Positions 1 to 8,977 of a stretch of DNA of 64,000 nucleotides are shown here, piece after piece; positions within the stretch are counted from its first letter, which is position 1, and each line of letters starts with the position of its first letter. Origin of the DNA: Flavobacteriaceae bacterium (GTDB taxonomy: Bacteria; Bacteroidota; Bacteroidia; Flavobacteriales; Flavobacteriaceae); the NCBI GenBank assembly GCA_014238425.1, contig JABABD010000029.1:186001-250000 (forward strand), written 5' to 3'. The notes below the pieces were generated by a model. That model did not search any database, had not been told where the DNA came from, and was given only the letters and a program-made list of their open reading frames with translations. The position numbers were made by a program, and so were the translations under genes.

Positions 1-294
1 ACTGAAATGGTAGATGGTCAGCTAAAAACTAATATGAATAATACGTTTATTGTGCGCTGTGATTTGGTGATAAAGGCTACAGGACAAGAAAAAATGGGCC
101 GTTTATATGATTTGATTAATGATTTAGATGTAGGTCGTAATGCCGTTATAAAAGTCAATGAAACTACTTTTCAAACGTCTAATCCTAAATATTTTGCTGG
201 AGGCGATGCTATAAATGGAGGGGCAGAGGTTGTTAATGCAGCTTACGATGGGAAAATGGCAGCCCAAGGAATGCATAAGTGGTTAATGAAATAA
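1..294 (+). CDS. NAD(P)-dependent oxidoreductase, PreT-like (3' end only)
   Basis: This is the C-terminal part of a flavin-dependent pyridine nucleotide-disulphide oxidoreductase. The reading frame is open from the first base of the window, so the true start lies upstream. The visible 97 residues contain the second FAD-contacting motif (KYFAGGDAINGGAEVVNA, GGD followed by a helix) that ends glutamate-synthase-small-subunit-like proteins. preA follows after 10 bp, and PreT/PreA together form the NAD-dependent dihydropyrimidine dehydrogenase, so this is most likely the electron-input subunit PreT. The assignment rests on the FAD motif and the neighbour; the N-terminal Fe-S and NAD domains cannot be seen. 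Confidence 0.8.
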   Translation, partial: TEMVDGQLKTNMNNTFIVRCDLVIKATGQEKMGRLYDLINDLDVGRNAVIKVNETTFQTSNPKYFAGGDAINGGAEVVNAAYDGKMAAQGMHKWLMK

Positions 295-304
295 AATATA
301 AAAC

Positions 305-1630
305 ATGATAGACTTATCTATAAATTTTGGAGGCATTAAAGCACCAAACCCATTTTGGTTGGCTTCTGCACCACCAACAAATTCAGGTTATCAATTAATG
401 AAAGCCTTTGAGGCAGGGTGGGGAGGTGCCGTATGGAAAACTTTGGGTGTTCCAGTTGTTAATGTTTCAAGTCGTTATGGTTCTGTAAATTATAGAAATA
501 CCCGAATGATGGGCTTCAATAATATTGAACTGATTACTGATAGGCCTCTAGCAGATAATCTTAGAGAGATGGAAGAGGTCAAAAAATATTTTCCAGACCA
601 TGCTGTTATCGCTTCGTTGATGGTGGAATCCAAGGCGGAATGGGAACAAATAATAAAAGATGTAGAAAACGCTGGAGCAGATGGCATCGAACTTAATTTT
701 GGATGCCCACATGGTATGTGCGAACGTGGTATGGGATCTGCAGTTGGGCAAGAGCCAGAAGTTTTAGAAACTATTGTTGGATGGGTAAAAAACGCAGCAA
801 ATATTCCTGTAATTACAAAGTTAACACCTAACATTTCAGAAATAACAGACCCTGGATTGGCAGCGGTTAAAGGAGGTACGGATTCTATATCATTAATAAA
901 CACGATCAAAAGTATTGTCGGGATAGATCTTGACACTTATGCTCCATTACCAATTGTTGATGGCAAAGGCACTAATGGCGGATATTGTGGACCTGCCGTT
1001 AAGCCAATCGCTATGCACATGATTCGTGAGTTAGCACAACATCCTGAAATCTCTAAGGTACCCATATCAGGTATTGGTGGCGTAGAGACCTGGCGCGATG
1101 TTGTAGAGTTTATTTTACTGGGTGCGACTTCAGTTCAAGTATGTACGGCAGTGATGCATTATGGCTTTGGAATTGTGCGTGAAATGGAAGCAGGTTTGAG
1201 ACAGTTCATGGAGGAGAAAAATTATAAGACCATCTATGATTTTGCTGGTAAAGCCTTGCCTAACGTTACCGAATGGAAGCACCTGAATTTAAAGCATAAG
1301 GTAGTTGCAGAAATCAATCCCGAAAAATGTATTGGTTGTGAGCTTTGTTATATCTCCTGCGATGATGGTGCTCACCAAGCCATTTCCTTATCTGATGATT
1401 CTAAAATCAGAATCCCAAGCATTATTGAAGAGAACTGCGTTGGTTGTAACCTGTGTGCGTTGGTTTGTCCGGTTGAAGATTGTATTACGATGGTAAAGAG
1501 AGATGACGGAACTCAACATATCACATGGGATGAGCGAGCCCAAAATGACGACATACCAATAACTTTTGATGATGATAGAGCAGGTGGGAAAGGGCATTTT
1601 GTGCCAAAGCCAACAGATGCTCTAAAGTAA
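305..1630 (+). CDS. preA: NAD-dependent dihydropyrimidine dehydrogenase subunit PreA
   Basis: This 441-residue protein is the catalytic subunit that reduces uracil/thymine to the dihydro form. It has an N-terminal FMN-binding TIM barrel of the dihydroorotate dehydrogenase type (about residues 1-320). The active-site stretch is NFGCPHGMCERGMGSA, with Cys134 and Cys139. The C-terminus is a ferredoxin-like module with two 4Fe-4S motifs, CIGCELCYISC and CVGCNLCALVCPVEDC. Length and domain order match PreA. It lies 10 bp after the PreT-like gene, so the two form an operon. The first step of reductive pyrimidine catabolism is the known role of the family; the downstream enzymes (hydantoinase, ureidopropionase) are not in the window. 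Confidence 0.93.
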   Translation: MIDLSINFGGIKAPNPFWLASAPPTNSGYQLMKAFEAGWGGAVWKTLGVPVVNVSSRYGSVNYRNTRMMGFNNIELITDRPLADNLREMEEVKKYFPDHAVIASLMVESKAEWEQIIKDVENAGADGIELNFGCPHGMCERGMGSAVGQEPEVLETIVGWVKNAANIPVITKLTPNISEITDPGLAAVKGGTDSISLINTIKSIVGIDLDTYAPLPIVDGKGTNGGYCGPAVKPIAMHMIRELAQHPEISKVPISGIGGVETWRDVVEFILLGATSVQVCTAVMHYGFGIVREMEAGLRQFMEEKNYKTIYDFAGKALPNVTEWKHLNLKHKVVAEINPEKCIGCELCYISCDDGAHQAISLSDDSKIRIPSIIEENCVGCNLCALVCPVEDCITMVKRDDGTQHITWDERAQNDDIPITFDDDRAGGKGHFVPKPTDALK

Positions 1631-1747
1631 TTGTGCCTAAAGATGATTTAGGATGTTCGTGTTCATGGGGGGATTAACGGCCTACAATCATTGTTTCCCA
1701 AAGAGTCGCTTTGAAAACCATCAAAGGAAACACACCTTGCTTTATCC

Positions 1748-1776
1748 AAAAAAAACGAGTTCCTTTAAGGAACTCG
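1748..1776 (-). terminator. Rho-independent terminator for tRNA-Leu
   Basis: A near-perfect 10-bp inverted repeat (CGAGTTCCTT / AAGGAACTCG, 1756-1776) is followed, on the minus strand, by a run of eight T. It lies about 30 bp downstream of tRNA-Leu read on that strand. Its minus-strand T tract makes it the tRNA terminator rather than the preA one, though the stem could also stop readthrough from preA. Confidence 0.75.
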
Positions 1777-1807
1777 CTCTCATTTTTATCTTTTGATGAT
1801 TTATCTG

Positions 1808-1889
1808 TACTCAAGGTGGGAATCGAACCCACACGACCGAAGTCACTGGATTTTGAATCCAGCGCGTCTACCAATTCCGCCACTTGAGC
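1808..1889 (-). tRNA. tRNA-Leu (anticodon CAA)
   Basis: The minus strand folds as an 82-nt tRNA. The acceptor stem pairs GCTCAAG with CTTGAGT, with a G-U first pair. The D arm is TGGCGGAATTGGTAGACGCG. The anticodon stem CTGGA/TCCAG carries loop TTCAAAA with CAA at the anticodon. The variable arm is long (class II), and the T arm is GTGGGTTCGATTCCCAC. The class II variable arm, the D-arm sequence and the anticodon identify tRNA-Leu reading UUG. The CCA end is not encoded, as is usual in Bacteroidota. Confidence 0.95.
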
Positions 1890-1952
1890 AAATTAAGGAA
1901 TGCAAAACTATAAATAAATTCTGTAATACCCCAAAATTACTACACTTTATGC

Positions 1953-1982
1953 TTGAGCAGTTCAAATAAATTTATAAATTTG
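1953..1982 (+). promoter_or_regulatory. Bacteroidota-type promoter of prs
   Basis: TTG at 1953-1955 and TAAATTTG at 1975-1982 are separated by exactly 19 bp. This matches the TTG-N19-TAnnTTTG consensus used by the primary sigma factor in Bacteroidota. The expected start site is near 1988, giving a leader of about 45 nt before the prs ATG. A 7-bp hairpin (AACCCTT / AAGGGTT, 1998-2017) sits in that leader. Confidence 0.7.
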
Positions 1983-2035
1983 CACCTCATTTAACAAAAC
2001 CCTTATTTTCAAGGGTTATAAACCATTAAGTACCA

Positions 2036-2977
2036 ATGCCAAATTCCAATACGGAAGCCAAGATTTTTGCATGTTCCCAGAGCGAGGAGCTAGCTAAAGA
2101 AATTGCAATTGCATATGGAGTTGACCTTGGGAATGTTATCACCTCTACCTATAGTGATGGAGAGTTTCAACCATCTTATGAAGAATCCATAAGAGGGACA
2201 CGAATTTTTATAATTGGATCGACACATCCTGGGCCAGAAAACCTAATGGAGATGCTTTTGATGATTGATGCTGCTAAACGGGCATCAGCTAGGCATATTA
2301 CGGCAGTGCTACCTTACTTTGGATGGGCACGACAAGACAGAAAAGATAAACCAAGAGTGCCAATTGCTGCTAAGTTGGTAGCAAAAATGTTAGAAGCTGC
2401 TGGAGCTACTAGGATTATCACTATGGATTTGCATGCAGATCAGATTCAAGGATTTTTTGAGAAGCCAGTAGATCATTTATTTGCGTCAACAGTATTTTTA
2501 CCCTATCTAAAAGAATTGGATTTAGATAATTTGACCATTGCTTCACCAGATATGGGAGGTTCTAAAAGAGCATATGCATATTCTAAGTTTTTAGAGAGTG
2601 ATGTTGTTATCTGTTATAAACAGCGTAAGAAAGCCAATGTTATTTCACATATGGAATTGATAGGAGACGTTACGGGCAAAAATGTTGTGCTTGTAGACGA
2701 CATGGTAGATACTGCGGGCACCCTTACTAAAGCTGCTGATTTGATGATGGAGAAAGGAGCACTTAGCGTTAGGGCAATTTGTACACACCCTATATTATCT
2801 GGTAGTGCTTACGAAAGAATAGAAGCATCTAAATTAGAGGAATTGATAGTTACTAATACAATCCCACTAAGAAAAGAGAGTAAAAAAATAAGAGTTTTAA
2901 CTTGTGCAGATTTGTTTGCTGATGTTATGCATAAAGTACATCATAACAATTCTATTAGTTCAAAATTCTTAATGTAA
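2036..2977 (+). CDS. prs: Ribose-phosphate pyrophosphokinase (PRPP synthetase)
   Basis: Transfers pyrophosphate from ATP to ribose 5-phosphate to make PRPP, the precursor of nucleotides, His, Trp and NAD. At 313 residues it is full length for class I enzymes. Visible motifs are the ATP/metal region around ITMDLHADQIQGFF and the PRPP-binding loop VVLVDDMVDTAGT near residues 218-230. The start is the only ATG downstream of a strong promoter. It is followed after 25 bp by rplY and then pth, an order conserved across many bacteria, suggesting co-transcription of prs and rplY. Confidence 0.96.
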   Translation: MPNSNTEAKIFACSQSEELAKEIAIAYGVDLGNVITSTYSDGEFQPSYEESIRGTRIFIIGSTHPGPENLMEMLLMIDAAKRASARHITAVLPYFGWARQDRKDKPRVPIAAKLVAKMLEAAGATRIITMDLHADQIQGFFEKPVDHLFASTVFLPYLKELDLDNLTIASPDMGGSKRAYAYSKFLESDVVICYKQRKKANVISHMELIGDVTGKNVVLVDDMVDTAGTLTKAADLMMEKGALSVRAICTHPILSGSAYERIEASKLEELIVTNTIPLRKESKKIRVLTCADLFADVMHKVHHNNSISSKFLM

Positions 2978-3002
2978 TTTAATATTAATATAAACACGAA
3001 AA

Positions 3003-3668
3003 ATGAAATCGATTACAATTAATGGATCTAAAAGAGAAAGCGTGGGCAAAAAGTCAACAAAAGCCCTACGTAATGCTGGAGAGGTTCCTTGCGTATTATA
3101 CGGAGGAGACAAGCCAGTACATTTCTCAGCAAACGAATTGGCATTCTCTAAACTTGTATACACAGCAAATGCGCATACAGTTGTAATTGCCGTAGAAAAT
3201 GGCGAAACGTTTAATGCAGTTATGCAAGACATACAGTTTCACCCAGTAACAGATAGAATCTTACACGTTGATTTTTATCAACTGTTCGAAGACAAGACTG
3301 TAACGATGAACATCCCTGTTAAACTAGAAGGAAATTCTCCTGGTGTAAGAAATGGTGGAAGATTATTGTTCAGAAAAAGAAAATTGTCAATTAAAGCATT
3401 GCCAGGCGATCTTCCAGATTTCTTTAAGATAGATATTTCTAAGTTGAAAATTGGAGATAATATAGCGGTAGAGTCTTTGTTAAGTGATGATTTTACTATT
3501 CTTCACCCGGACAGTCAGGTTGTTGTACAGGTTAAAACAGCTCGTGCAGCAATTGAAGAAGAGGAAGAAGAAGAAGAAGGTGTTGAAGGTGCAGAAGGAA
3601 CTGAGGCAGGAACTCCAGCAGCGGAAGGCGATGCGCCAAAAACCGAGGAAGCTCCGACAAAAGAATAA
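3003..3668 (+). CDS. rplY: 50S ribosomal protein L25/general stress protein Ctc
   Basis: A 221-residue 5S-rRNA-binding protein of the long (TL5/Ctc) form. The N-terminal L25 domain begins with [20 protein letters not shown] and includes VPCVLYGG, and it is followed by the beta-rich Ctc C-terminal domain. The end is an acidic Glu/Ala/Pro/Thr-rich tail of about 40 residues starting at [12 protein letters not shown], a common feature of bacteroidotal L25. It sits 25 bp downstream of prs and is followed by a strong terminator, so it is probably the last gene of that transcript. Confidence 0.95.
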   Translation: MKSITINGSKRESVGKKSTKALRNAGEVPCVLYGGDKPVHFSANELAFSKLVYTANAHTVVIAVENGETFNAVMQDIQFHPVTDRILHVDFYQLFEDKTVTMNIPVKLEGNSPGVRNGGRLLFRKRKLSIKALPGDLPDFFKIDISKLKIGDNIAVESLLSDDFTILHPDSQVVVQVKTARAAIEEEEEEEEGVEGAEGTEAGTPAAEGDAPKTEEAPTKE

Positions 3669-3689
3669 ATCATTTATAACTTTAAACAG

Positions 3690-3722
3690 AAAAAGCATCC
3701 TAAAGTTTAGGATGCTTTTTTA
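3690..3722 (+). terminator. Rho-independent terminator after rplY
   Basis: The stem AAAGCATCCTAAA / TTTAGGATGCTTT has a one-base centre and is followed by a T run. It lies about 25 bp after the rplY stop codon and just before pth, so pth probably has its own promoter or depends on readthrough. Confidence 0.85.
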
Positions 3723-3745
3723 TTTTTACATAAACATCAACCGAA

Positions 3746-4381
3746 ATGTTTAGGGTTTTAATTAATTGGCTTAAAAATTGCTTCTCTTCAAATCAAGAAG
3801 AAATAGATAATAATATGAAAAAATTTCTTATCGTTGGTCTTGGTAATATTGGTAAAGAATATGCTAATACCAGGCACAACATCGGATTTAAGATACTTGA
3901 CTATTTTGCTAGTGAAGAAAATCTAGAGTTTGAAACACATAAGTTAGGAGACATTGCCATTTATAAATTTAAAGGAAGGACATTCGTGTTGCTTAAACCA
4001 AGTACGTATATGAATCTAAGCGGTAAAGCTCTAACCTATTGGATGGCTAAAGAAAAAATTGCGTTGGAGAATGTATTGGTTGTTACAGATGATATTAATT
4101 TACCATTTGGAGCCTTAAGAGTTAAATCTAAAGGAAGTCATGGAGGTCACAATGGGTTAAAAGATATTCAAGACAAACTAAATATGAATACTTATAATCG
4201 CTTTAGGTTTGGTATTAGTGATGATTTTTCCAAAGGTAGGCAAGTGGATTATGTTCTAGGAAATTGGAGTAAAGAGGAAGAAGCTAGTTTACCCGAAAGA
4301 CTTGATAAGAGTATTGAAGTAATCAAATCTTTTGGAATGGCAGGAATTAATAGTACAATGAACACCTATAATGGGAAATAA
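3746..4381 (+). CDS. pth: Peptidyl-tRNA hydrolase
   Basis: Releases tRNA from peptidyl-tRNA that has dropped off the ribosome. The core starts at MKKFLIVGLGNIGKEY, and the catalytic His lies in NTRHNIGF. Further family signatures are KPSTYMNLSG, TDDINLPFG and GSHGGHNGLK. The ATG at 3746 adds 23 residues (with a hydrophobic/basic LINWLKNCF) before the usual family start at 3815. Such extensions are common in flavobacterial Pth as I recall them, so the longer form is given, but 3815 is a good alternative. The gene closes the prs-rplY-pth block and converges on the PorP/SprF gene. Confidence 0.93.
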   Translation: MFRVLINWLKNCFSSNQEEIDNNMKKFLIVGLGNIGKEYANTRHNIGFKILDYFASEENLEFETHKLGDIAIYKFKGRTFVLLKPSTYMNLSGKALTYWMAKEKIALENVLVVTDDINLPFGALRVKSKGSHGGHNGLKDIQDKLNMNTYNRFRFGISDDFSKGRQVDYVLGNWSKEEEASLPERLDKSIEVIKSFGMAGINSTMNTYNGK

Positions 4382-4382
4382 A

Positions 4383-4413
4383 AAAAGAGGCTTTTGAAGG
4401 CCTCTTTTTTTAT
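4383..4413. terminator. Bidirectional terminator between pth and the PorP/SprF gene
   Basis: The stem AAAAGAGGC / GCCTCTTTT has A and T tracts on both sides. It lies between two convergent genes, so it can end transcription from either strand. Confidence 0.85.
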
Positions 4414-4428
4414 TAATATAATAATGGA

Positions 4429-5352
4429 TTAGTTATCATCCATAGATTCTGATGACGAATTATCTCCGAAATTAAATCGAATCAATATCTCATGAGTACC
4501 GTCACTTACACTTGTAAGTTCATCTCTTAACGAACTTTCATATGCATAACCGATATCAATCCAATCTGCTAGTTCTAGCAAAGCTAAACCACCAAGGGCT
4601 TTATCGGTTCTGTATATAGCACCAATTTCAAACTTTTGAAAAAACTTGAATGCTGCTGTAATATCTACTGATACAGGAGCTCCGCTCACCGCTCTTACCA
4701 TAGTAGAAGGCTTGAATTCAGTATCTCCACCTAAATCAAAATTATAACCACCTGATAGGTAGAAATGAGCTTTATCATTTGAGTAAGTGATAACACCATT
4801 ATCATTACTTACACCCTGAGTTGCTAGTAAATTAGGTGATGATAATGATAAAAAATATTTATCATTATGCAAGTAAGCACCAATACCAACATTAGGCCTA
4901 AAACCAGTGTCAACATTACCCAGTGCAGGGTCATCAGGCAACCCGATGTTTGCTAAACCAGCTCTATCTATGTTATACGTACTTCCTCCAGCCTTAAGAC
5001 CTAAAAACACATTCGTATTATCAGCTATAGGCAACCTATATGAGAAATCAACAAAGAAACCTGTTTCACGTTCAATAAAGGTTTCATCATTTACAATTGT
5101 AGCACCTAATCCAACACGCTCACCTAAAGCTGTTGAAAAAATGAAACTTTGAGTTTCTGGAGCATCCTGAACTTCTTCCCACTGACTTCTAATGTTAGCA
5201 GTGAATTGAGTTTGGCCATCAGCCCCTGCATAAGCAGGGTTGACGACATTCATTGTGTATCTATATAGGGCGTAGTTGGATTCTTGTTGGGCATACATAG
5301 TCCCGGCAATTAAGAAAGCAACAATCGTTAATTTATTTATAGAATATTTCAT
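4429..5352 (-). CDS. PorP/SprF family T9SS-associated membrane protein
   Basis: A 307-residue outer-membrane protein. It has an N-terminal signal peptide (cut expected after MYA, before QQESNYALYRY) and the family hallmark YTMNVVNPAYAGADG, followed by amphipathic beta strands and a C-terminal aromatic strand. PorP/SprF proteins assist type IX secretion and surface attachment or gliding, often of the protein encoded next door. Here the partner is the large metalloprotease upstream: only 34 bp separate the two on the same strand. I infer that this protein handles that cargo; the family is large and individual partners are mostly unproven. Confidence 0.88.
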   Translation of the reverse strand: MKYSINKLTIVAFLIAGTMYAQQESNYALYRYTMNVVNPAYAGADGQTQFTANIRSQWEEVQDAPETQSFIFSTALGERVGLGATIVNDETFIERETGFFVDFSYRLPIADNTNVFLGLKAGGSTYNIDRAGLANIGLPDDPALGNVDTGFRPNVGIGAYLHNDKYFLSLSSPNLLATQGVSNDNGVITYSNDKAHFYLSGGYNFDLGGDTEFKPSTMVRAVSGAPVSVDITAAFKFFQKFEIGAIYRTDKALGGLALLELADWIDIGYAYESSLRDELTSVSDGTHEILIRFNFGDNSSSESMDDN

Positions 5353-5386
5353 TTCTTGACTTTTGTTTAAATTAATTTTACCAGTG

Positions 5387-8300
5387 TTATAGTGTTAAAT
5401 AAATCCAACCTTCAATAGGTTTTCCACCATTACCATTGGTATCTATTTGATAATAGTATGAGCCAGCTGGTAATGTCTTACCATCAGAATCCGAATTACC
5501 ACCCCAATTGTTGTTATAACCTTGGTCGCTAAATACCTCATTACCCCATCTGTTAAATACACGAACCTTAGCTTGAGGGAATCTTTCGATATTAAGAATA
5601 ATCCAAGTATCGTTTATGCCATCACCATTAGGAGTTAATATCTCACTAGCAATTGGTCCATCACAGATATCACCAACACCATTTAAATTAAAGTCTTCTT
5701 GCCCAGGATTAACCGTTAACGGACAATTATCTTCTTCGTCTAATACGCCATCATTGTCATCATCATCGTCACAAGCATCTCCCATGCCATCTCCATCGGT
5801 ATCAAGTTGATCAAGATTGGCTGCCATTGGACAATTATCATCGTCATTTAGTAAAGTGTCATTATCTATATCTGGATCACATAGATCTCCTATACCATCT
5901 CCATCAAGATCTGCTTGATCTACATTAGGTGTTACTGCACAGTTATCGTCCAAATTAATAATGCCATCATCATCAAGATCTGCAGGATTTCTCAAACCAC
6001 AAATTTCTATATTGAAATAGTTTATAGTTCCTGTATCGCCAGTAAATTGATCAAGCACTAATAAGGTCCAAGTGCCTTGAGCATTCATGCCCGTGACATC
6101 AAAATTAAATGTAGATAATGGCTCAAACGGAATGAAGGACCCGGTAAATGGTGCATCTCCATCTACAATAGAGACAGTAGCACTATCGTCAAACGTAGTA
6201 TCTGTATAATCATCTGCAAATGGTGCACCAACGCCAGGAGAAAGTAATATAATATCTCCATTAGGGTTTTGAAGTCCTACAAGTAAATCACTTACCCACG
6301 TATGCGTAATGTCAATAGTTACATTTATATCTGTTGGCATTATGGTAGAAGAAATATCAACAGATGTAGAAACTATTGCACCATCTTCAATTTGAACTAC
6401 TGCATTTGTATCAGCCGATATACAAGCAACCTCACAGGCATCTCCAATACCATTACCATCTCCATCAAATTGATCAGGATTGGCATTCATTGGACAGTTA
6501 TCTTCGTCATCAGTAATACCATCATTGTCGTCATCGTCATCACAAACATCACCCATGCCATCACCATCATTATCGGCCTGATCTGCATTGGCTATCATTG
6601 GACAATTATCGGCTACATCATCAATACCATCACCATCGCTATCTGGTAGTGGTGCTCCACATATTTCCAAGCTCCAACTTGTAATATTACCAGTATCAAA
6701 ACCAGCGGAATCGGTAGCGGTTAATGTCCAAGTACCTCCAGAAGGAGTCCCGTTCAATACAGAAAGAGCACTCGCAGGAATCACTGTCCCAGTTACGGAA
6801 GGATTTCCATTACACGTTACTGCAACACCATCATCATCAAAAGTTGCTGAAATATTTTGCTGTCCACTGGCATTACATTGTCTTTCTATTAAAGAAATAG
6901 CTGTTCCGCCTGGACTTGTAAGTGTTAGCGTTATATCGCCTGTCCATGTATGAGTTATATCTACAGTAACATTAACATCGTCTATTAAAACAGGTGTTGT
7001 TACGGTCATCGATGAAGTAACACCATCAGCATCATTATCAGGAATAGCTAATGGCGTATCCGTAGAATCGAAAGAACTACATGCTACGACGGCTGTTGTA
7101 AAAGAAATTGGAGCACTAAAGCTTCCATCTCCACAAACATTTTCTGGTCTTACTCTCCAGAAATACTCTGTAGTACCTAGTAACAGCGTTGCTGTATATG
7201 AATTAGTTGTAGTGTTAGCGCTTTCAACGATTGCTGTAAAAGCAGCATCCGTTGCAATTTCTACATCATAACCAGAAGCGTTAGAATCGGCATCCCACAT
7301 GAGTAGCGCGGCAGCAGGCTGCTCTGTAGCACCATCTGCAGGAGCAGTTAGATTTGATGCCGCAAAAGTGGCGTCAAATAAATTGAGTGTAATATCAATT
7401 GCTTCAGATGAAGACGTCGCTGCGCCATCAATAGAAATGGTATAGTTGCCTACTCCAGCACCAGCAATACCTGAAAGCGTCATTTGTACAGGCGTACCAT
7501 CAGTTGTAGCTGTAGTAGGACTAAAACTTGCTGTTACACCAGCAGGTAAATTACTCGCCGAAAATGTTGTAGTCTCAGCAAAAGTTGGAAATGTGTAATA
7601 GTCGAAATCTATTGTGATATCGCCTCCTGTAACACAAGCATCTAATGATGGTTGACCAGGAACCATTGCAAAATCATAAAGTGGAATGACTAATTGATCT
7701 CTTGGTCCACCAGTATCTATTGTCGCTCTTATTCGATCTTTTTGTCCTGTAGTAAACAAGTTCATACAAGCGTCATCTGAATAATCCATATAGTTTTGGA
7801 CCATATCTTCAGAACCGCAAGACATATGCCCAAGGGCACATCCACCATTAGAAGCATCAGATTCTGGAGTATCACTTACAAAGTCATCAACACCACAACC
7901 GCCATCTCCCCAGATATGTCTAAGGTTAAAATAATGTCCCATTTCGTGCGTTGTGGTTCTTCCTAAATCAAAAGGAGCTTGTAGGAAAAAATCGCTATTG
8001 GTATCATAGTCAGACGATCCAAAAAATTGAGGACCCATTACAATACCATCTGTTTCTGGAGTTCCTCCTGGAAATTGTGCAAACCCTAAAAGACCGCCAC
8101 CTAAATTAGCAGTCCAAAAGTTAAAATATCTTGTTGTATCCCAAGGATCCTTTCCGCCAGTTGCGTCACTTTTCATATCTTCTGAGAAGCCAAACGCTGA
8201 TACACTAGTTTGAGTTCTTGTAATCCCATTGGTTGGATTTCCATCTGGATCGACACGCGCCATATAGAATTCTATTTCCATATCATCAGCTTGAGACCAT

Positions 8301-8644
8301 ACAGCATCAGCATCATCATTTAACCTCCTGAAATCTTTGTAAATAACATCGATTTGAGATAGTACTTGAGCATCGCTAATGTTTTCTTGATCCGTGTTGT
8401 ATACGACATGTACTACAACAGGTATATATACAACCTCCGCCATTCTACCATTTGGGTTTTCTCTATACTCTCTAATCTTATTCTGAGTAAAAGTTTCAAT
8501 AGCAGCCATGCGCTGTTCTAGACCAGGGTCTTGTTGTTTTTGCAATTCCAAGACTTCCATAGCACTACAATTTCGCTCTTGAGCGAACATAGATACAGAA
8601 ACCAAGAAAAAAGCAACTAATACATAGTGAAGTTTTCTTCTCAT
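5387..8644 (-). CDS. Secreted M43-type zinc metalloprotease with P domains and type B T9SS sorting domain
   Basis: A 1085-residue multidomain exported protease. Residues 1-21 are a signal peptide (to FAQ). A pappalysin-like (M43) domain spans about 75-310, with zinc site HEMGHYFNLRH (His233, Glu234, His237, His243) and Met-turn NYMDYS. A fibronectin-III-like stretch follows (430-518). Next come two proprotein-convertase-type P domains (about 521-665 and 750-890), each with THTW..D and a GTWTL strand. Calcium-binding thrombospondin type 3 repeats (DxDxDGxxD...CP) lie after each P domain. The end is a gliding-motility-type C-terminal domain (LTPNGDGINDTW ... FNRWGNEVF), the type B T9SS sorting signal. 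It should be exported, anchored or released at the cell surface, and degrade extracellular protein; the substrate is unknown. Confidence 0.92.
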   Translation of the reverse strand: MRRKLHYVLVAFFLVSVSMFAQERNCSAMEVLELQKQQDPGLEQRMAAIETFTQNKIREYRENPNGRMAEVVYIPVVVHVVYNTDQENISDAQVLSQIDVIYKDFRRLNDDADAVWSQADDMEIEFYMARVDPDGNPTNGITRTQTSVSAFGFSEDMKSDATGGKDPWDTTRYFNFWTANLGGGLLGFAQFPGGTPETDGIVMGPQFFGSSDYDTNSDFFLQAPFDLGRTTTHEMGHYFNLRHIWGDGGCGVDDFVSDTPESDASNGGCALGHMSCGSEDMVQNYMDYSDDACMNLFTTGQKDRIRATIDTGGPRDQLVIPLYDFAMVPGQPSLDACVTGGDITIDFDYYTFPTFAETTTFSASNLPAGVTASFSPTTATTDGTPVQMTLSGIAGAGVGNYTISIDGAATSSSEAIDITLNLFDATFAASNLTAPADGATEQPAAALLMWDADSNASGYDVEIATDAAFTAIVESANTTTNSYTATLLLGTTEYFWRVRPENVCGDGSFSAPISFTTAVVACSSFDSTDTPLAIPDNDADGVTSSMTVTTPVLIDDVNVTVDITHTWTGDITLTLTSPGGTAISLIERQCNASGQQNISATFDDDGVAVTCNGNPSVTGTVIPASALSVLNGTPSGGTWTLTATDSAGFDTGNITSWSLEICGAPLPDSDGDGIDDVADNCPMIANADQADNDGDGMGDVCDDDDDNDGITDDEDNCPMNANPDQFDGDGNGIGDACEVACISADTNAVVQIEDGAIVSTSVDISSTIMPTDINVTIDITHTWVSDLLVGLQNPNGDIILLSPGVGAPFADDYTDTTFDDSATVSIVDGDAPFTGSFIPFEPLSTFNFDVTGMNAQGTWTLLVLDQFTGDTGTINYFNIEICGLRNPADLDDDGIINLDDNCAVTPNVDQADLDGDGIGDLCDPDIDNDTLLNDDDNCPMAANLDQLDTDGDGMGDACDDDDDNDGVLDEEDNCPLTVNPGQEDFNLNGVGDICDGPIASEILTPNGDGINDTWIILNIERFPQAKVRVFNRWGNEVFSDQGYNNNWGGNSDSDGKTLPAGSYYYQIDTNGNGGKPIEGWIYLTL

Positions 8645-8977
8645 TGTTTTGTTTTTAGAAAAAGTAATGAAGTGAACCGACCAAAGTTTTTCAACAATCG
8701 TAATTGATATTAATCCTATAAAGAATCAATAAATAAGAATTTGGGAAAATTAGATGTTTTAAAAAGTGAGAGAGTAGTTCTTCTTCATTAGCTTGATTAA
8801 TTATTTATTTAGTGATCATTGAAGTCAAATTTAAGATTTTTTTAATACTATTTAGGATTTTTTTAATATTTGATCTGTTAAACTCGATAAAGTGACAGAA
8901 ATTTTTATAAAAATAACTTCGCCATATTGGATATTAAAATGGCTGTAAATAATTAATTTAGCCCAAAATTCGTTGAA
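8645..8977. other. 333-bp AT-rich divergent intergenic region
   Basis: This region separates the metalloprotease gene (minus) from ribF (plus) and shows no coding potential. It holds two 18-bp direct repeats with 17 of 18 bases identical (8830-8847 and 8851-8868) spaced 21 bp apart, listed separately. No exact TAnnTTTG element is evident for either gene; TAATTTAG just before ribF is a weak match. Confidence 0.6.
8830..8868. repeat. Two 18-bp direct repeats, 21-bp period
   Basis: TTTAAGATTTTTTTAATA (8830-8847) and TTTAGGATTTTTTTAATA (8851-8868) differ at one base. The 21-bp period is about two helical turns, which would put both copies on the same face of the DNA. They lie in the divergent promoter region and could be regulator sites or intrinsically bent A-tract DNA. 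Confidence 0.5.

Noticed and set aside
1636..1652. CCTAAA / TTTAGG inverted repeat after preA as a terminator
   Set aside because: The stem is only 6 bp and has no T tract, so it is too weak to call.
1674..1883. 69-residue minus-strand frame starting MAELVDALDS
   Set aside because: It is a translation of the tRNA-Leu gene and its terminator, a well-known false gene produced by tRNA sequence.
5616..6953. Several plus-strand frames rich in Pro/Ser or Ile/Thr
   Set aside because: They are antisense to the calcium-binding repeats and P domains of the metalloprotease; the odd composition mirrors its Asp/Gly-rich codons.
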